Of a stretch of 64,000 nucleotides of DNA, positions 23,261 through 32,153 are shown in pieces. Where the stretch lies: assembly GCA_031376385.1 (NCBI GenBank), contig JANMDQ010000013.1:62001-126000 (forward strand), read 5' to 3'. This DNA comes from Aquisediminimonas sp031376385 (lineage in GTDB: Bacteria; Pseudomonadota; Alphaproteobacteria; Sphingomonadales; Sphingomonadaceae). Each line of letters begins with the position of its first letter. Within the stretch, counting starts at the first letter, position 1. A program made the position numbers and the translations under genes. The notes below the pieces were generated by a model. That model saw nothing but the letters and a program-made list of their open reading frames with translations, made no database searches and had not been told where the DNA came from.

Positions 23261-25843
23261 ATGAACCTCGAAAAATTCACAGAACGCGCCAAAGGTTTCC
23301 TGCAAGCCGCGCAAACCGTTTCGATCCGCATGAACCATCAGCGGATTTCGCCGGAACATTTGCTGAAAGCTTTGCTTGAGGATAGCGAAGGCATGGGCGC
23401 GGGCCTGATCAAGGCCGCAGGCGGTGACCCGGGCGTGGCCGTGCGCGAAACTGACACGGCCCTCGCCAAAGTTCCTGCAGTATCAGGCGGAGGTGCGCAG
23501 GCAACGCCGGGGCTGGATAATGATCTGGTCCGCGTGCTCGACAGTGCGGAGCAAGTCGCGACTAAAGCTGGGGACAGCTTTGTGACGGTGGAGCGGCTGT
23601 TGCTTGCGCTGACGCTTAGCCCCGCCACAGTTGCGGGTAAGGCGCTGGCGACAGCGGGCGTGAAGGCCGAAAGCCTGAACGCGGCCATCAATGAATTGCG
23701 TAAAGGCAAAACGGCAGACACTGCTTCTGCCGAAGACCGCTATGATGCGCTGAAGAAATATGCCCGCGATCTGACTGAAGCCGCGAGAGACGGCAAGCTG
23801 GACCCCGTCATTGGCCGCGACGAAGAAATCCGCCGGACCATCCAGATTCTGGCGCGCCGGACGAAGAATAATCCCGTGCTGATCGGGGAACCCGGCGTCG
23901 GCAAGACTGCCATTGCAGAGGGCCTAGCACTGCGGATTGCCAACGGCGATGTGCCAGACAGCCTGAAAGGTCGCCAACTGATGTCGCTGGATATGGGTGC
24001 GCTGATCGCAGGCGCAAAATATCGCGGCGAGTTTGAGGAGCGGTTGAAGGGGGTGCTGGATGAAGTTCGAGCAGAAGCGGGGCAAGTCATCCTGTTCATC
24101 GATGAGATGCACACGCTGATCGGTGCGGGTAAGACGGACGGCGCGATGGATGCGTCTAACCTCATGAAGCCAGCCCTTGCACGCGGAGAGCTCCACTGCA
24201 TCGGCGCGACCACGCTGGATGAATATCGCAAACATGTAGAGAAAGACGCTGCCCTACAACGCCGGTTCCAGCCAGTGTTTGTGGGGGAACCGACCGTGGA
24301 AGACAGTATTTCCATCCTGCGCGGCCTGAAGGAGAAATATGAACTCCACCACGGCGTGCGTATTACCGACGCTGCGATTGTCGCTGCGGCCACCCTGTCA
24401 CACCGCTATATTGCCGACCGGTTCCTGCCCGATAAAGCCATTGATCTGATGGACGAAGCCGCCAGCCGCATCCGCATGGAAGTCGAATCCAAACCTGAAG
24501 AAATTGAAACGCTGGACCGTAAAATCATCCAGATGAAGATCGAAACCATGGCGCTCGCCAAGGAAAGCGACGCCGCGTCCAAGGACCGGCTGATCACGCT
24601 CAAAACCGATCTTGCCAATTTAGAGGAGCAATCAGCCAGCCTCACCACCCGCTGGCAGGCCGAAAAGGACAAGATCCACGCCGAAGCCAAAATCAAGGAA
24701 GAGCTGGACGCCGCGCGGCTTCAGTTGGAGCAAGCGCAGCGCGCAGGTGATTTGGCCAAAGCAGGTGAACTGTCCTACGGCACCATCCCCACCCTCGAAA
24801 AACGGCTCGCGGACGCCCAAGGGGCAACGGAAGGCGCGATGCTGCGTGAGGAAGTGACCGCCGATGATATCGCCGCCGTCGTCGCCAAATGGACCGGCAT
24901 TCCGGTAGAGCGGATGATGACTGGCGAACGCGAAAAGCTCCTCGCCATGGAAGGTGAATTGGGCAAGCGCGTCATTGGTCAGGCAGATGCGGTAAAGGCC
25001 GTGGCAACAGCCGTGCGCAGGTCACGCGCGGGCCTGCAAGACCCCAACCGTCCGCTGGGCAGTTTTCTGTTCCTTGGCCCCACGGGCGTCGGCAAGACCG
25101 AGCTCACCAAAGCACTGGCCAGTTTCCTGTTCGATGATGACAGCGCAATGGTGCGCATCGATATGAGCGAATATATGGAAAAACATAGCGTCGCGCGGCT
25201 GATCGGCGCGCCCCCGGGCTATGTTGGTTATGAAGAAGGCGGCGTGCTGACCGAAGCTGTCCGCCGCCGCCCTTATCAAGTCGTGCTGTTTGACGAAGTG
25301 GAAAAGGCGCACAGCGATGTGTTCAATGTGCTGCTCCAAGTGCTCGATGACGGCCGCCTGACCGACGGTCAGGGGCGCACGGTGGATTTTTCCAACACCA
25401 TCATCGTGCTAACATCGAACCTCGGCAGCCAATATATCGCGGGTCTTGGCGAGGATCAAAGCGTTGAGTCCGTCGAACCGCAAGTGATGGAAATTGTGCG
25501 CGGGCATTTCCGCCCAGAATTCCTCAACCGGCTGGATGAAATCATCCTGTTCCACCGGCTGGGCATCAGCCACATGGCCCCGATTGTGGATATTCAGGTT
25601 GGCCGTGTGGGAAAATTGCTGAAGGACCGCAAGATCGTGCTTGATCTTACCGATGCCGCACGCGCGTGGCTCGGCCGGGTTGGCTATGACCCCATCTACG
25701 GTGCCCGCCCCTTGAAACGCGCGGTGCAGAAATATCTGCAAGACCCGCTGGCCGACATGATCCTGCGCGGCGACGTGCTTGATGGTTGTACGGTGCATGT
25801 CGACGAAGGCGACGGCGCGCTGAAGCTCGCGGTGGGAGGTTAA
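23261..25843 (+). CDS. clpB: ATP-dependent disaggregase ClpB
   Basis: Hexameric AAA+ disaggregase working with DnaK to rescue aggregated proteins, 860 residues. It starts at the ATG at 23261 (MNLEKFTERAKGF) after GAAGGAG. The N-domain is followed by AAA-1 with GEPGVGKT and VILFIDEMHTL, and a coiled-coil middle domain of about 120 residues with E/K/A-rich heptads. AAA-2 has FLGPTGVGKTEL and VVLFDEVEKAH, and the sensor region contains GARPLKRA. The length is standard. A possible heat-shock promoter lies just upstream. Confidence 0.97.
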   Translation: MNLEKFTERAKGFLQAAQTVSIRMNHQRISPEHLLKALLEDSEGMGAGLIKAAGGDPGVAVRETDTALAKVPAVSGGGAQATPGLDNDLVRVLDSAEQVATKAGDSFVTVERLLLALTLSPATVAGKALATAGVKAESLNAAINELRKGKTADTASAEDRYDALKKYARDLTEAARDGKLDPVIGRDEEIRRTIQILARRTKNNPVLIGEPGVGKTAIAEGLALRIANGDVPDSLKGRQLMSLDMGALIAGAKYRGEFEERLKGVLDEVRAEAGQVILFIDEMHTLIGAGKTDGAMDASNLMKPALARGELHCIGATTLDEYRKHVEKDAALQRRFQPVFVGEPTVEDSISILRGLKEKYELHHGVRITDAAIVAAATLSHRYIADRFLPDKAIDLMDEAASRIRMEVESKPEEIETLDRKIIQMKIETMALAKESDAASKDRLITLKTDLANLEEQSASLTTRWQAEKDKIHAEAKIKEELDAARLQLEQAQRAGDLAKAGELSYGTIPTLEKRLADAQGATEGAMLREEVTADDIAAVVAKWTGIPVERMMTGEREKLLAMEGELGKRVIGQADAVKAVATAVRRSRAGLQDPNRPLGSFLFLGPTGVGKTELTKALASFLFDDDSAMVRIDMSEYMEKHSVARLIGAPPGYVGYEEGGVLTEAVRRRPYQVVLFDEVEKAHSDVFNVLLQVLDDGRLTDGQGRTVDFSNTIIVLTSNLGSQYIAGLGEDQSVESVEPQVMEIVRGHFRPEFLNRLDEIILFHRLGISHMAPIVDIQVGRVGKLLKDRKIVLDLTDAARAWLGRVGYDPIYGARPLKRAVQKYLQDPLADMILRGDVLDGCTVHVDEGDGALKLAVGG

Positions 25844-25871
25844 AGCGGATTGCTCGAAATGTGAATCACGA

Positions 25872-25986
25872 CCGTCACCTTGAGCTCGTTTCAGGGTCCA
25901 TGCCTCAATATTGGCCCGAGTTCGGGATGCATCAAGCACGCTTGAAACTTAGCGGCATGGATTCTGAAAAGAGTTCAGCATGACAG
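25872..25986. repeat. Imperfect palindromic intergenic repeat
   Basis: Two 33-nt arms (25872-25904 and 25954-25986) are imperfect inverted copies. The left contains GAGCTCGTTTCAGGGTCCAT and the right contains ATGGATTCTGAAAAGAGTTC. The form resembles the widely dispersed hairpin repeats with TGAACTTGTTTCAGG cores found in sphingomonads. It lies between the convergent clpB and MFS genes, where it could act as a transcription barrier. There is no T-run. Confidence 0.6.
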
Positions 25987-26039
25987 TGGTGCATATTTTA
26001 TGCACGATGCTCTAACGTTTTGCCGCGAGCGAACTGAGC

Positions 26040-27371
26040 TCAAGCTCTGCCGCACGCTGGCGCTGTCTCAGGCATGTACCAAAACACCATGATCACACAT
26101 AATGCGACAAATGCTATCATGGCGCCGGGGGCAGCGGCCCATCCACTGTTCGTCACCAACAGATGTGCAATTAAGGGCGTGAGGCCGCCGAATATGGCAG
26201 TTGCGGTTGTCGCGCCCAAAGCGAGGCCGCTCAGTCTGCCTTCGCCCGGGAATTGCTCGGCAGTCGTGACTGCGCCGACGGCGCTCACGGCCCCGCCGAG
26301 TGCCGCTAAAACAATGGCACCAGCCCAAGTCGCAGCGCCACCGCCAGCCATCACCGCAAACATGCCCGTTGGCAGCACTATGCCGCCAAGTGCCAGCACC
26401 AGCAAAATGGGGCGACGACCAAAATGGTCGGACGCAAGCCCCATTATTGGCGTTACGAGGATGACCGTCAGAGCTGCAAGGACCGAGATCGACAGCGCGC
26501 GCGTCTCTGGCATGGTGCCAGTGGCATCAAGGAATGCCGGTACATATGTGATGCCGACATAATAGGTGATTGAACCCAGCGCAGAGATCGCAAAGCCGCG
26601 TGCGATAGCGCTACGATGTCGCGTGAGCGTCTGCCGGATCGGTTTTTGCGGCACTGTACCCGCATCGCGCTGACGCAGGAATTCCGGTGTTTCTTCCATC
26701 GTAGCGCGGGTGATCAGGACCAAGCTGGCAAGCGCTGCGCCGAACAGGAAGGGCAAACGCCATCCCCACGAAACAAGCGCCTCTTCAGGCACAGCCCAAA
26801 CGGTCAGCGCCGCTGCACCAGCCGCAAGCAGTGCGCCGACCTCGCTTGCTGCAGAGGCACAGCTGGTGATCAATCCGCGCCGACTGTCCTTGGCCCCTTC
26901 CATCAGGTAAGCGACAACACCAGTATATTCGCCGCCAACCGAAAACGACATCAAACAGCGCAGCACAATCAGCAGCACACCGGCAAGTGGGCCAATCTGG
27001 GCATAAGTTGGGAGCATGGCAGTTGCGAGCATGGCGACAGTCATCAAAGCCATCGAACTCAGCATTGTGACCCGCCGACCCAGCCGGTCACCAAAATGGC
27101 CAAAAACCAGCGCTCCAACTGGCCGCATCAGGTAAGCGATAGCAAAACCGCCGAGGATTTCCGTCATCGACTGCGGGCCAGTCCCGAAGAACACCCGAGC
27201 CAACACCGTTGAAAAATAGAGGTAAAGTGTGAAATCATACCATTCAACAATTGTCGAAAGGCCAGCGACAACCATGGATCGCCGCGACATCGGCGAACGC
27301 AACGCAGGGGGAGCGCCTGGCGCAGTTTGATAAGCAATTTCAGCCACGAGATAAGGTGGCGAATTTCGCAA
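26040..27371 (-). CDS. MFS transporter, metabolite:H+ symporter (ProP/KgtP-like)
   Basis: Twelve-helix major facilitator of about 443 residues. The MHS-family start VEWYDFTLYLYFSTVLARVFF is clear. The loop 2-3 signature GHFGDRLGRRVTM and the loop 8-9 counterpart ASDHFGRRPIL are present. LRCLMSFSVGGEYTGVVAYLME is the family's helix 4 region. Relatives carry osmolytes, dicarboxylates or aromatic acids by proton symport. The start is uncertain: TTG at 27371 (used, with AAGGAG 12 nt upstream), GTG at 27347 or ATG at 27290 are all in frame. It borders the MITE-like element. Confidence 0.87.
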   Translation of the reverse strand: MRNSPPYLVAEIAYQTAPGAPPALRSPMSRRSMVVAGLSTIVEWYDFTLYLYFSTVLARVFFGTGPQSMTEILGGFAIAYLMRPVGALVFGHFGDRLGRRVTMLSSMALMTVAMLATAMLPTYAQIGPLAGVLLIVLRCLMSFSVGGEYTGVVAYLMEGAKDSRRGLITSCASAASEVGALLAAGAAALTVWAVPEEALVSWGWRLPFLFGAALASLVLITRATMEETPEFLRQRDAGTVPQKPIRQTLTRHRSAIARGFAISALGSITYYVGITYVPAFLDATGTMPETRALSISVLAALTVILVTPIMGLASDHFGRRPILLVLALGGIVLPTGMFAVMAGGGAATWAGAIVLAALGGAVSAVGAVTTAEQFPGEGRLSGLALGATTATAIFGGLTPLIAHLLVTNSGWAAAPGAMIAFVALCVIMVFWYMPETAPACGRA

Positions 27372-27443
27372 CTGGTGACAAGGCTCCTTGGCCCATCACC
27401 AGAACCTTTGATAACCATTTCCGGTTATCAACCGGATGTCATT

Positions 27444-27776
27444 TAGGGTCAGGACCTATTAGATACGCGTTCGTGACTTGCCTGTCCTGAGCGCCTGCAA
27501 GGCAGTCGAAGGGTCAGATTTGGTCCGTGGCTAGGTGCGAATGCGGCAGATAGCCTTTGCTATCTGACAATTGAGCTCAAAGGGAGCGCTTGCGTGAACG
27601 CCAGCTAGGGGACCCTACGGATCAAATATGGCACCGCCTCCGGTGGGCCATTCTCGGGCGATTCGCTACGTCGAGCGAGCAAAAACGTAGCCATGCTACG
27701 ATTTTACTCACTCTCCTTGCATCTCATCCCGATAATGACCCATCACGAACGCGTATTTAACAGGGCCTGAACCCTA
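27444..27776. mobile_element. MITE-like non-autonomous element with ~33-bp terminal inverted repeats
   Basis: The left end at 27444-27476 begins TAGGGTCAGGACCTATTAGA and ends ATACGCGTTCGTGA. The right end at 27743-27776 is its inverted, slightly diverged copy (TAGGGTTCAGGCCCTGTTAA read inward, then ATACGCGTTCGTGA). The element is 333 bp and encodes nothing. It contains a perfect 8-bp hairpin (CAGATAGC/GCTATCTG) and a 35-nt module shared with the palindrome at 859-893. TA dinucleotides border both ends, compatible with TA target duplication as in IS630-type elements, but no transposase was seen. A solo end lies at 32126. The rest of 27372-27924 holds no gene I can support. Confidence 0.7.
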
Positions 27777-27924
27777 GGTGGAGAGAATGTGGTGGAGCTG
27801 ATAAGCTGGGGCTATAATTTAGGGGTTATTGCACCTGTCACGGTCATTCCGCGTACTTCGGGAACGTCGCACCTGGTAAGGTAATTCCCGCCCGCCGAAC
27901 CGGCCAAAGCCGCAGTTTATCCCT

Positions 27925-28221
27925 TCACTCTGGCGGGGTCCACTGATCGACCAGCACCATGTCGCCTTCGCTATGGTCTGTGCGCAGATGTTTGATCGCC
28001 TGATATTCAGGCGAATCATACCAGGCCATCGCCGCCGCTTTCGATGCGAACTTCAAGACGACGGTCACGTCGCCCGGCTCGCCCTCTACCGGCTGCGATG
28101 CATAATCTGCGACCAGAATTTCGCAGCCGGACGCCGTCAATTGCGGAACAACCGCAGGCACATAAGGTTCATCACCCTCAGGATCGGTGATGCGATAGGT
28201 TGCGATCAAATAGGCCGTCAT
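27925..28221 (-). CDS. DUF1330 family protein
   Basis: A 98-residue dimeric ferredoxin-like alpha/beta protein of the DUF1330 group (MTAYLIATYRITDPEG start; V-V-L-K-F-A-S-K-A-A-A-M-A-W-Y-D-S-PEYQAIKHLR is the family core). The C-terminal DMVLVDQW is also typical. The start ATG at 28221 follows GAAGGAGA. DUF1330 genes often sit in catabolic clusters, which fits the dioxygenase and SnoaL genes opposite. The function is unknown. Confidence 0.88.
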   Translation of the reverse strand: MTAYLIATYRITDPEGDEPYVPAVVPQLTASGCEILVADYASQPVEGEPGDVTVVLKFASKAAAMAWYDSPEYQAIKHLRTDHSEGDMVLVDQWTPPE

Positions 28222-28473
28222 GATCTGTCTCCTTCGAATGCGAACTCGAATACTGACTTCGGATATATGAGTTGACGTGCGACAACCAAAATCAAAAGGC
28301 CGAATTGACGCTTTAATGACGCTTTATTGACGGTCGCGCGGATTGACGGCTGACGCTGCGTCAACGCACTATCCTTTCCAACGAACGCAGACAGTTTTGA
28401 AGCTTTTGGCAGAGCGGGGGCACCCCGTTTCTGCGGTGGGGAACGCTGTATCTGCGCCGCATGGGGATGATCG

Positions 28474-28740
28474 ATGGGCGACACGAAAGCAACCGGTGAA
28501 CAGATTGGCGCATCCGCCATGAAGAAGGTCTTCTGGCGCATCCTGCCGCTGATCGGGCTGGCTTATCTCTTTGCCTATATGGACCGGGTGAACGTCAGCT
28601 TCGCAGCGGCGGCCATGAACGAAGACCTGAAGTTCAGCGCGACCGTTTACGGGCTTGGCGGCGGACTGTTCTTTCTGGCTTATGCGCTGTTTGAAATCCC
28701 GTCGAACTTGATGCTGGTGCGTTTTGGGGCGCGGGCATAA
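28474..28740 (+). pseudogene. Truncated MFS transporter of the ACS (anion:cation symporter) family
   Basis: The first 88 residues match the N-terminus of ACS-type MFS permeases (LPLIGLAYLFAYMDRVNVSFAA, then FFLAYALFEIPSNLMLVRFGAR). The frame then hits a stop codon where a full protein would continue for about 340 more residues. No continuation exists in any frame before the next gene at 28847. An internal deletion has probably removed helices 3-12. The ATG at 28474 retains a normal context. It is unlikely to make a working transporter. Confidence 0.8.
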
Positions 28741-28846
28741 GGCGCGGCGCGTTGCGGCCACTGCCTTAGTGAACATTTCAAGTTTTGTATGCGTGCGTAA
28801 ACACTGCCCGTTTTTGGCGGGATCGACCCAATCAGGAGAGACTGAC

Positions 28847-29293
28847 ATGAAATTTACAAAATCACTCACAATCGCCGCTGCTCTGTTTAGTGCTGCGGCC
28901 CTCGCCACCCCAGCCATGGCGCAGGAATCGAGCTATAAGCCCGGCACGGTGTGGGACGTATCCCGGATCGACGTACTGCCCGGTCAGTTTGAAAATTACA
29001 TGGATTATCTGGCGACGACTTGGAAGAAAGTGCAGGAGTTTGGGAAGTCCGAAGGCATGATCGTCAGCTATCATGTGTTATCGACCAACAACCCGCGCCA
29101 CGGCGAAGCGGACCTTATCCTCGTCATCGAATATAAGGATTATGCAACCACGGCCCAGCAAGAGGCGATGCAGAAAAAGGTCAATGCCATGCTGGCACAG
29201 GATAATCGTTCCGCCACGACGGCCAGTGGCGCGCGCGCCAAGATGCGTGAACCCATGGGATCAACCGAATATCAGGAATTGGTTCTGAAATGA
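28847..29293 (+). CDS. Small secreted protein of unknown function
   Basis: A 148-residue protein starting at the ATG at 28847 behind AGGAGAG. The classical signal peptide is cleaved after ATPAMA (residue about 25). The mature part (KPGTVWDVSRIDVLPGQFEN, then LATTWKKVQEFGKSEGMIVS) looks like a small alpha/beta-barrel of the dimeric NIPSNAP/ABM kind, but the resemblance is general. It lies between a broken transporter and the SnoaL/dioxygenase pair and may have served the same pathway. Confidence 0.65.
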   Translation: MKFTKSLTIAAALFSAAALATPAMAQESSYKPGTVWDVSRIDVLPGQFENYMDYLATTWKKVQEFGKSEGMIVSYHVLSTNNPRHGEADLILVIEYKDYATTAQQEAMQKKVNAMLAQDNRSATTASGARAKMREPMGSTEYQELVLK

Positions 29294-29381
29294 GCGACCC
29301 GATTTCAGAACCATGGCAGGCGGTGCCCCACGCGCCGCCTGCCACATTGTCAAGCGCCTTACTCAGATGCTGGAGGCTCCC

Positions 29382-29699
29382 ATGCCGACCACAGCCGATG
29401 TTGCACGCGCGTACACCAAATTGCTGCGCAACGGTGAGTTCGCCGCTGCTGGGAAGCAGTTTTGGTCAGTCGATATTGATCGTATCGAGCCACGAGAAAA
29501 CAACCCGCACTGGTTTAATGCCCGTCGCATTGATGATCTCACCATCGACGGGCCGTTTGTCACCGGCAACCAGTTTGCCCTGTTCATGGACATGATGATC
29601 ACCAACTGCGCGAACGGCGACAGCCAGCCCTTCACGCAAATCGCCATCTTCACCGTGCGCGATGCCAAAATCAGCGAAGAGAGATATTTTTATGACTGA
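29382..29699 (+). CDS. SnoaL-like / NTF2-fold protein
   Basis: A 105-residue protein from the ATG at 29382 (MPTTADVARAYTKLLRNGEF), preceded by TGGAGG. It has the SnoaL-like pattern of helical N-terminus, a strand with WSVDIDRIEP, and the end FTVRDAKISEERYFYD. Relatives act as cyclases, isomerases or hydrolases in aromatic and polyketide metabolism. Its last 8 bases overlap the next gene (ATGACTGA). An almost identical 3' end, differing mainly at third codon positions, occurs as a remnant at 32154-32189. Confidence 0.8.
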   Translation: MPTTADVARAYTKLLRNGEFAAAGKQFWSVDIDRIEPRENNPHWFNARRIDDLTIDGPFVTGNQFALFMDMMITNCANGDSQPFTQIAIFTVRDAKISEERYFYD

Positions 29700-30333
29700 C
29701 CAGATGTTTTCACGCCGCGCCTTTGGCGGCTCCGTTCTGGCGCTCGGGGCACTGGCAACTTCCAAAGCATTAAACGCCGCGACCGTCCTCAAACCAACGC
29801 CGTTGCAAACCATCGGTCCCTTTTATCCCATCGAGCGGCTTGCCGACGAGGATGCGGACCTGACCTGGATCAAGGGCCACAAAAAGCGCGCTGAGGGCAA
29901 TGCCATTGAAGTGACGGGCCGCGTGCTCGATCAGCATGGCAATCCGGTCAGCGGCGCGCGGCTGGACATCTGGCAGTGCAATTCGCTGGGCCGCTATGCC
30001 CATGCCCTTGATCCCGCGACCATGCCGCTCGACCCCGATTTTCAGGGCTTTGCCGCGATCCGGACCAGCACGAAGGGCGAGTGGCGGATCACCACGATCA
30101 AGCCCGCCGCTTATGACAGCCCCATCGGCAGGCGGACCCCGCACATCCATTTCGACGTGTCGGGCAAGCGCCACCGGCTGATCACGCAAATGTATTTCTC
30201 CGATGACGATGCCAGCAACAGCAAGGACGGGCTGTACCAGCAACTGGGCGGCAGCGCCGAACGCGCGGTGGCCAAATTGGGCGACACCGGGCGCTATGAC
30301 TGGACCATCGTCCTGATGGATGCAGGGGCATGA
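29692..30333 (+). CDS. Exported intradiol ring-cleavage dioxygenase family protein
   Basis: A 213-residue non-haem Fe(III) dioxygenase related to the beta subunit of protocatechuate 3,4-dioxygenase. A twin-arginine signal (FSRRAFGGSVLALGALA) suggests export of the folded enzyme. Candidate ligands are Y102 (GRYAH), Y141 (PAAYDSP), H151 and H153 (TPHIHFD), the expected Tyr-Tyr-His-His set with a 39-residue Tyr-Tyr spacing as in PcaH. It contains the Ig-like start VTGRVLDQHGNPVSGARLDI. It is translationally coupled to the SnoaL gene. No alpha-subunit partner is present, so it probably acts as a homomer. Confidence 0.87.
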   Translation: MTDQMFSRRAFGGSVLALGALATSKALNAATVLKPTPLQTIGPFYPIERLADEDADLTWIKGHKKRAEGNAIEVTGRVLDQHGNPVSGARLDIWQCNSLGRYAHALDPATMPLDPDFQGFAAIRTSTKGEWRITTIKPAAYDSPIGRRTPHIHFDVSGKRHRLITQMYFSDDDASNSKDGLYQQLGGSAERAVAKLGDTGRYDWTIVLMDAGA

Positions 30334-30386
30334 ACGAACTGGCCATCACCGCCGCCTTCGCCTTCGCCGCGAAGGTGGGGCGCTGA
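30330..30386 (+). pseudogene. 18-codon stub, probable remnant of a deleted gene start
   Basis: An ATG overlapping the dioxygenase stop (ATGA) opens an 18-residue frame, MNELAITAAFAFAAKVGR, ending at 30386, one base before the GTG of the symporter gene. The ATGA overlap is typical of a coupled downstream gene, so this may be what remains of a gene removed by deletion. It may equally be a short leader or chance. Confidence 0.3.
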
Positions 30387-30387
30387 G

Positions 30388-31674
30388 GTGGCCGCTGCCA
30401 AATCGTCCGCCATCGATCAACCCCGGTTGCTCTCGCGGCATTTGCCCATATTGACCATCGGCAGTCTCATCGTCGGCCTGATAGCCAGCGCGCTGATCTG
30501 CGCGATGCCAGCGTCCAGCGGATCAATTGCGATTGTTGATGGTTTTGACGTTATCGGCACGATGTGGGTCAACGCCATCCGGATGACCGTGATACCGCTC
30601 ATCGTCCCCTTGCTGATCGCCTCTATCGCAGGCGCAAAGAGCGGGCGTGACGCGGGCCGCCTTGGCCTGTCCACATTCGGGGCATTCATGCTGCTGATCT
30701 TCATCCTCGCTGTTATCTCCGCATTTGCTGCGCCATTATTGTTCAGCGGCCTGCACATCGATCCGGCGACAACGGCGGCACTGCGCACCTCTGTCGCCGA
30801 TACTGTTTTGCCCACGGGCGACGCTAGCATCGGGGGCTGGTTCAAGGCGTTGATCCCGACCAACCCGATCAAAGCGGCGGTCGATGGCACGATGCTGTCG
30901 ATCATCGTTTTTGCCGCGGCGTTCGGTTTCGCAGCACTCGCCGCGCCCGATGATGTGCGCCAGCGGGTGGTGACATTCTCTCACACACTTAGCAGTATTA
31001 TGCTGATTATTGTTCAAACTGTGCTGCTGGTTGCGCCAATTGGCATCTTTGCGTTGACGCTTGTCGTTGGCGTGCGTGTCGGCGGCTCTGTCTTCACCGC
31101 GATGGGCTATTTTATAGCTGTTGCCTTCATTGTTGAGGTGATTATCGTGACCGCGTTGTTCGCGTTGGTCTTTGCGCGAGGGCGGCTTTCGGCTGGCACC
31201 ATAGTCAAGGGCGCTGCGCCCGCGATACTGGTCGCGGCAGGCACCGCTTCCTCCCTATCCGCTCTACCGGCAATGATCGAGGGGGCGCGAGACAAGTGGC
31301 ACCTGCCGGAGAAGATTTACGGTTTCGTTCTGCCCTTTGCGGTTTCGACGTTCAAGCCGACATCGGCTTTCTGGCCGATCAGTATGTTTTTTGTCGCAAC
31401 ATTATACGGTATTCCCTTTGGCACCGCCCAGTTGTTGATCGCGGTGGCCTATACCATCATATTCAATGCCACCGTTCCGGCAATTCCGGGAGGCGGGATA
31501 ATCGCACTCAGCCCGGTCTACGTCGCGCTTGGCTTGCCGCTGGAAGGGCTGGCAATCCTGTTGGCAATCAATCCCATTACCGACGGGTTTTCAACGATTG
31601 GCAACGTTGCGGCTGACATGGCGTTGACGGCAGTTCTGGCGACGCGGGCTAAAGCGGGTGGGGAATTGAGATGA
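30388..31674 (+). CDS. Dicarboxylate/amino acid:cation symporter (DAACS family)
   Basis: Membrane transporter of 428 residues of the GltP/DctA (sodium:dicarboxylate symporter) family. Family landmarks are WVNAIRMTVIPLIVPLLIAS (helix 3), SIGGWFKALIPTNPIKA, a serine-rich re-entrant loop TASSLSALPAM, and the second hairpin region PAIPGGGIIAL. The helix 8 NPITDGFSTIGNVAADM is the substrate-binding end. The start is GTG at 30388 (GTGGCCGCTGCC) with AAGG upstream. It may import organic acids for the aromatic-like pathway suggested by the neighbours; this is inference. Confidence 0.88.
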   Translation: MAAAKSSAIDQPRLLSRHLPILTIGSLIVGLIASALICAMPASSGSIAIVDGFDVIGTMWVNAIRMTVIPLIVPLLIASIAGAKSGRDAGRLGLSTFGAFMLLIFILAVISAFAAPLLFSGLHIDPATTAALRTSVADTVLPTGDASIGGWFKALIPTNPIKAAVDGTMLSIIVFAAAFGFAALAAPDDVRQRVVTFSHTLSSIMLIIVQTVLLVAPIGIFALTLVVGVRVGGSVFTAMGYFIAVAFIVEVIIVTALFALVFARGRLSAGTIVKGAAPAILVAAGTASSLSALPAMIEGARDKWHLPEKIYGFVLPFAVSTFKPTSAFWPISMFFVATLYGIPFGTAQLLIAVAYTIIFNATVPAIPGGGIIALSPVYVALGLPLEGLAILLAINPITDGFSTIGNVAADMALTAVLATRAKAGGELR

Positions 31675-31770
31675 CTGCACCCTCAACGTGTACTGCGGCT
31701 AGCAGCTCCTCCACCTCGTGCTCGAACGGGTGGTGCGCTTACACCTTCAATTTTGGCAGGAGAAAATAAA

Positions 31771-32125
31771 GTGCCCATAGCCCCATCAAACCTCGTCCAT
31801 GTTGTGTACCGCACCCGGCGCTTCGCAAAGATGCTAAGCTGGTATGCTACAGTATTCGGTGCGCGCATTCAGCATCGCAATCCGGCGCTCGCCTTTCTGA
31901 CCTTCGATGATGAACATCACCGCTTTGCCTTTGCCGATCTGGGCGTGATCCGCCCGGATGAGAATGACAAGGATGATCGCGGGACGATGATGGAAGTGTA
32001 GCATGGACAACACCCACAGCTTAAGGCAACGACCTGACCCGCGCGCTCAAATTTTTTCGGCCTTCTATTACAGCCACGCCAGAGCCTTTTCGCCTGGATG
32101 ACCCTCTGTGTCTGGCAGATGCATC
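31771..32125 (+). pseudogene. Degraded VOC-family (glyoxalase/extradiol-dioxygenase-like) gene
   Basis: From a GTG at 31771 (AGGAG upstream) 76 residues read well as a VOC protein: LVHVVYRTRRFAKMLSWYAT, VFGARIQHRNPALAFLTFDD, EHHRFAFADL. The frame stops at 32001. Just beyond it, fragments in shifted frames still look related to the missing part (for example a DLTRALKFF stretch near 32028-32054). This indicates a nonsense change plus frameshifts. The remnant is abruptly ended at 32126 by a MITE-type end. Intact relatives are about 170-200 residues long. Confidence 0.7.
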
Positions 32126-32151
32126 TAGGGTCAGTACCTATTGAATACGCG
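32126..32151 (+). mobile_element. Solo terminal repeat of the MITE-like element
   Basis: TAGGGTCAGTACCTATTGAA followed by TACGCG matches the left end of the element at 27444 (3 differences over 26 bases). No partner end is found nearby, so only one terminus remains, possibly after a deletion between copies or imprecise excision. Confidence 0.6.
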
Positions 32152-32153
32152 AA

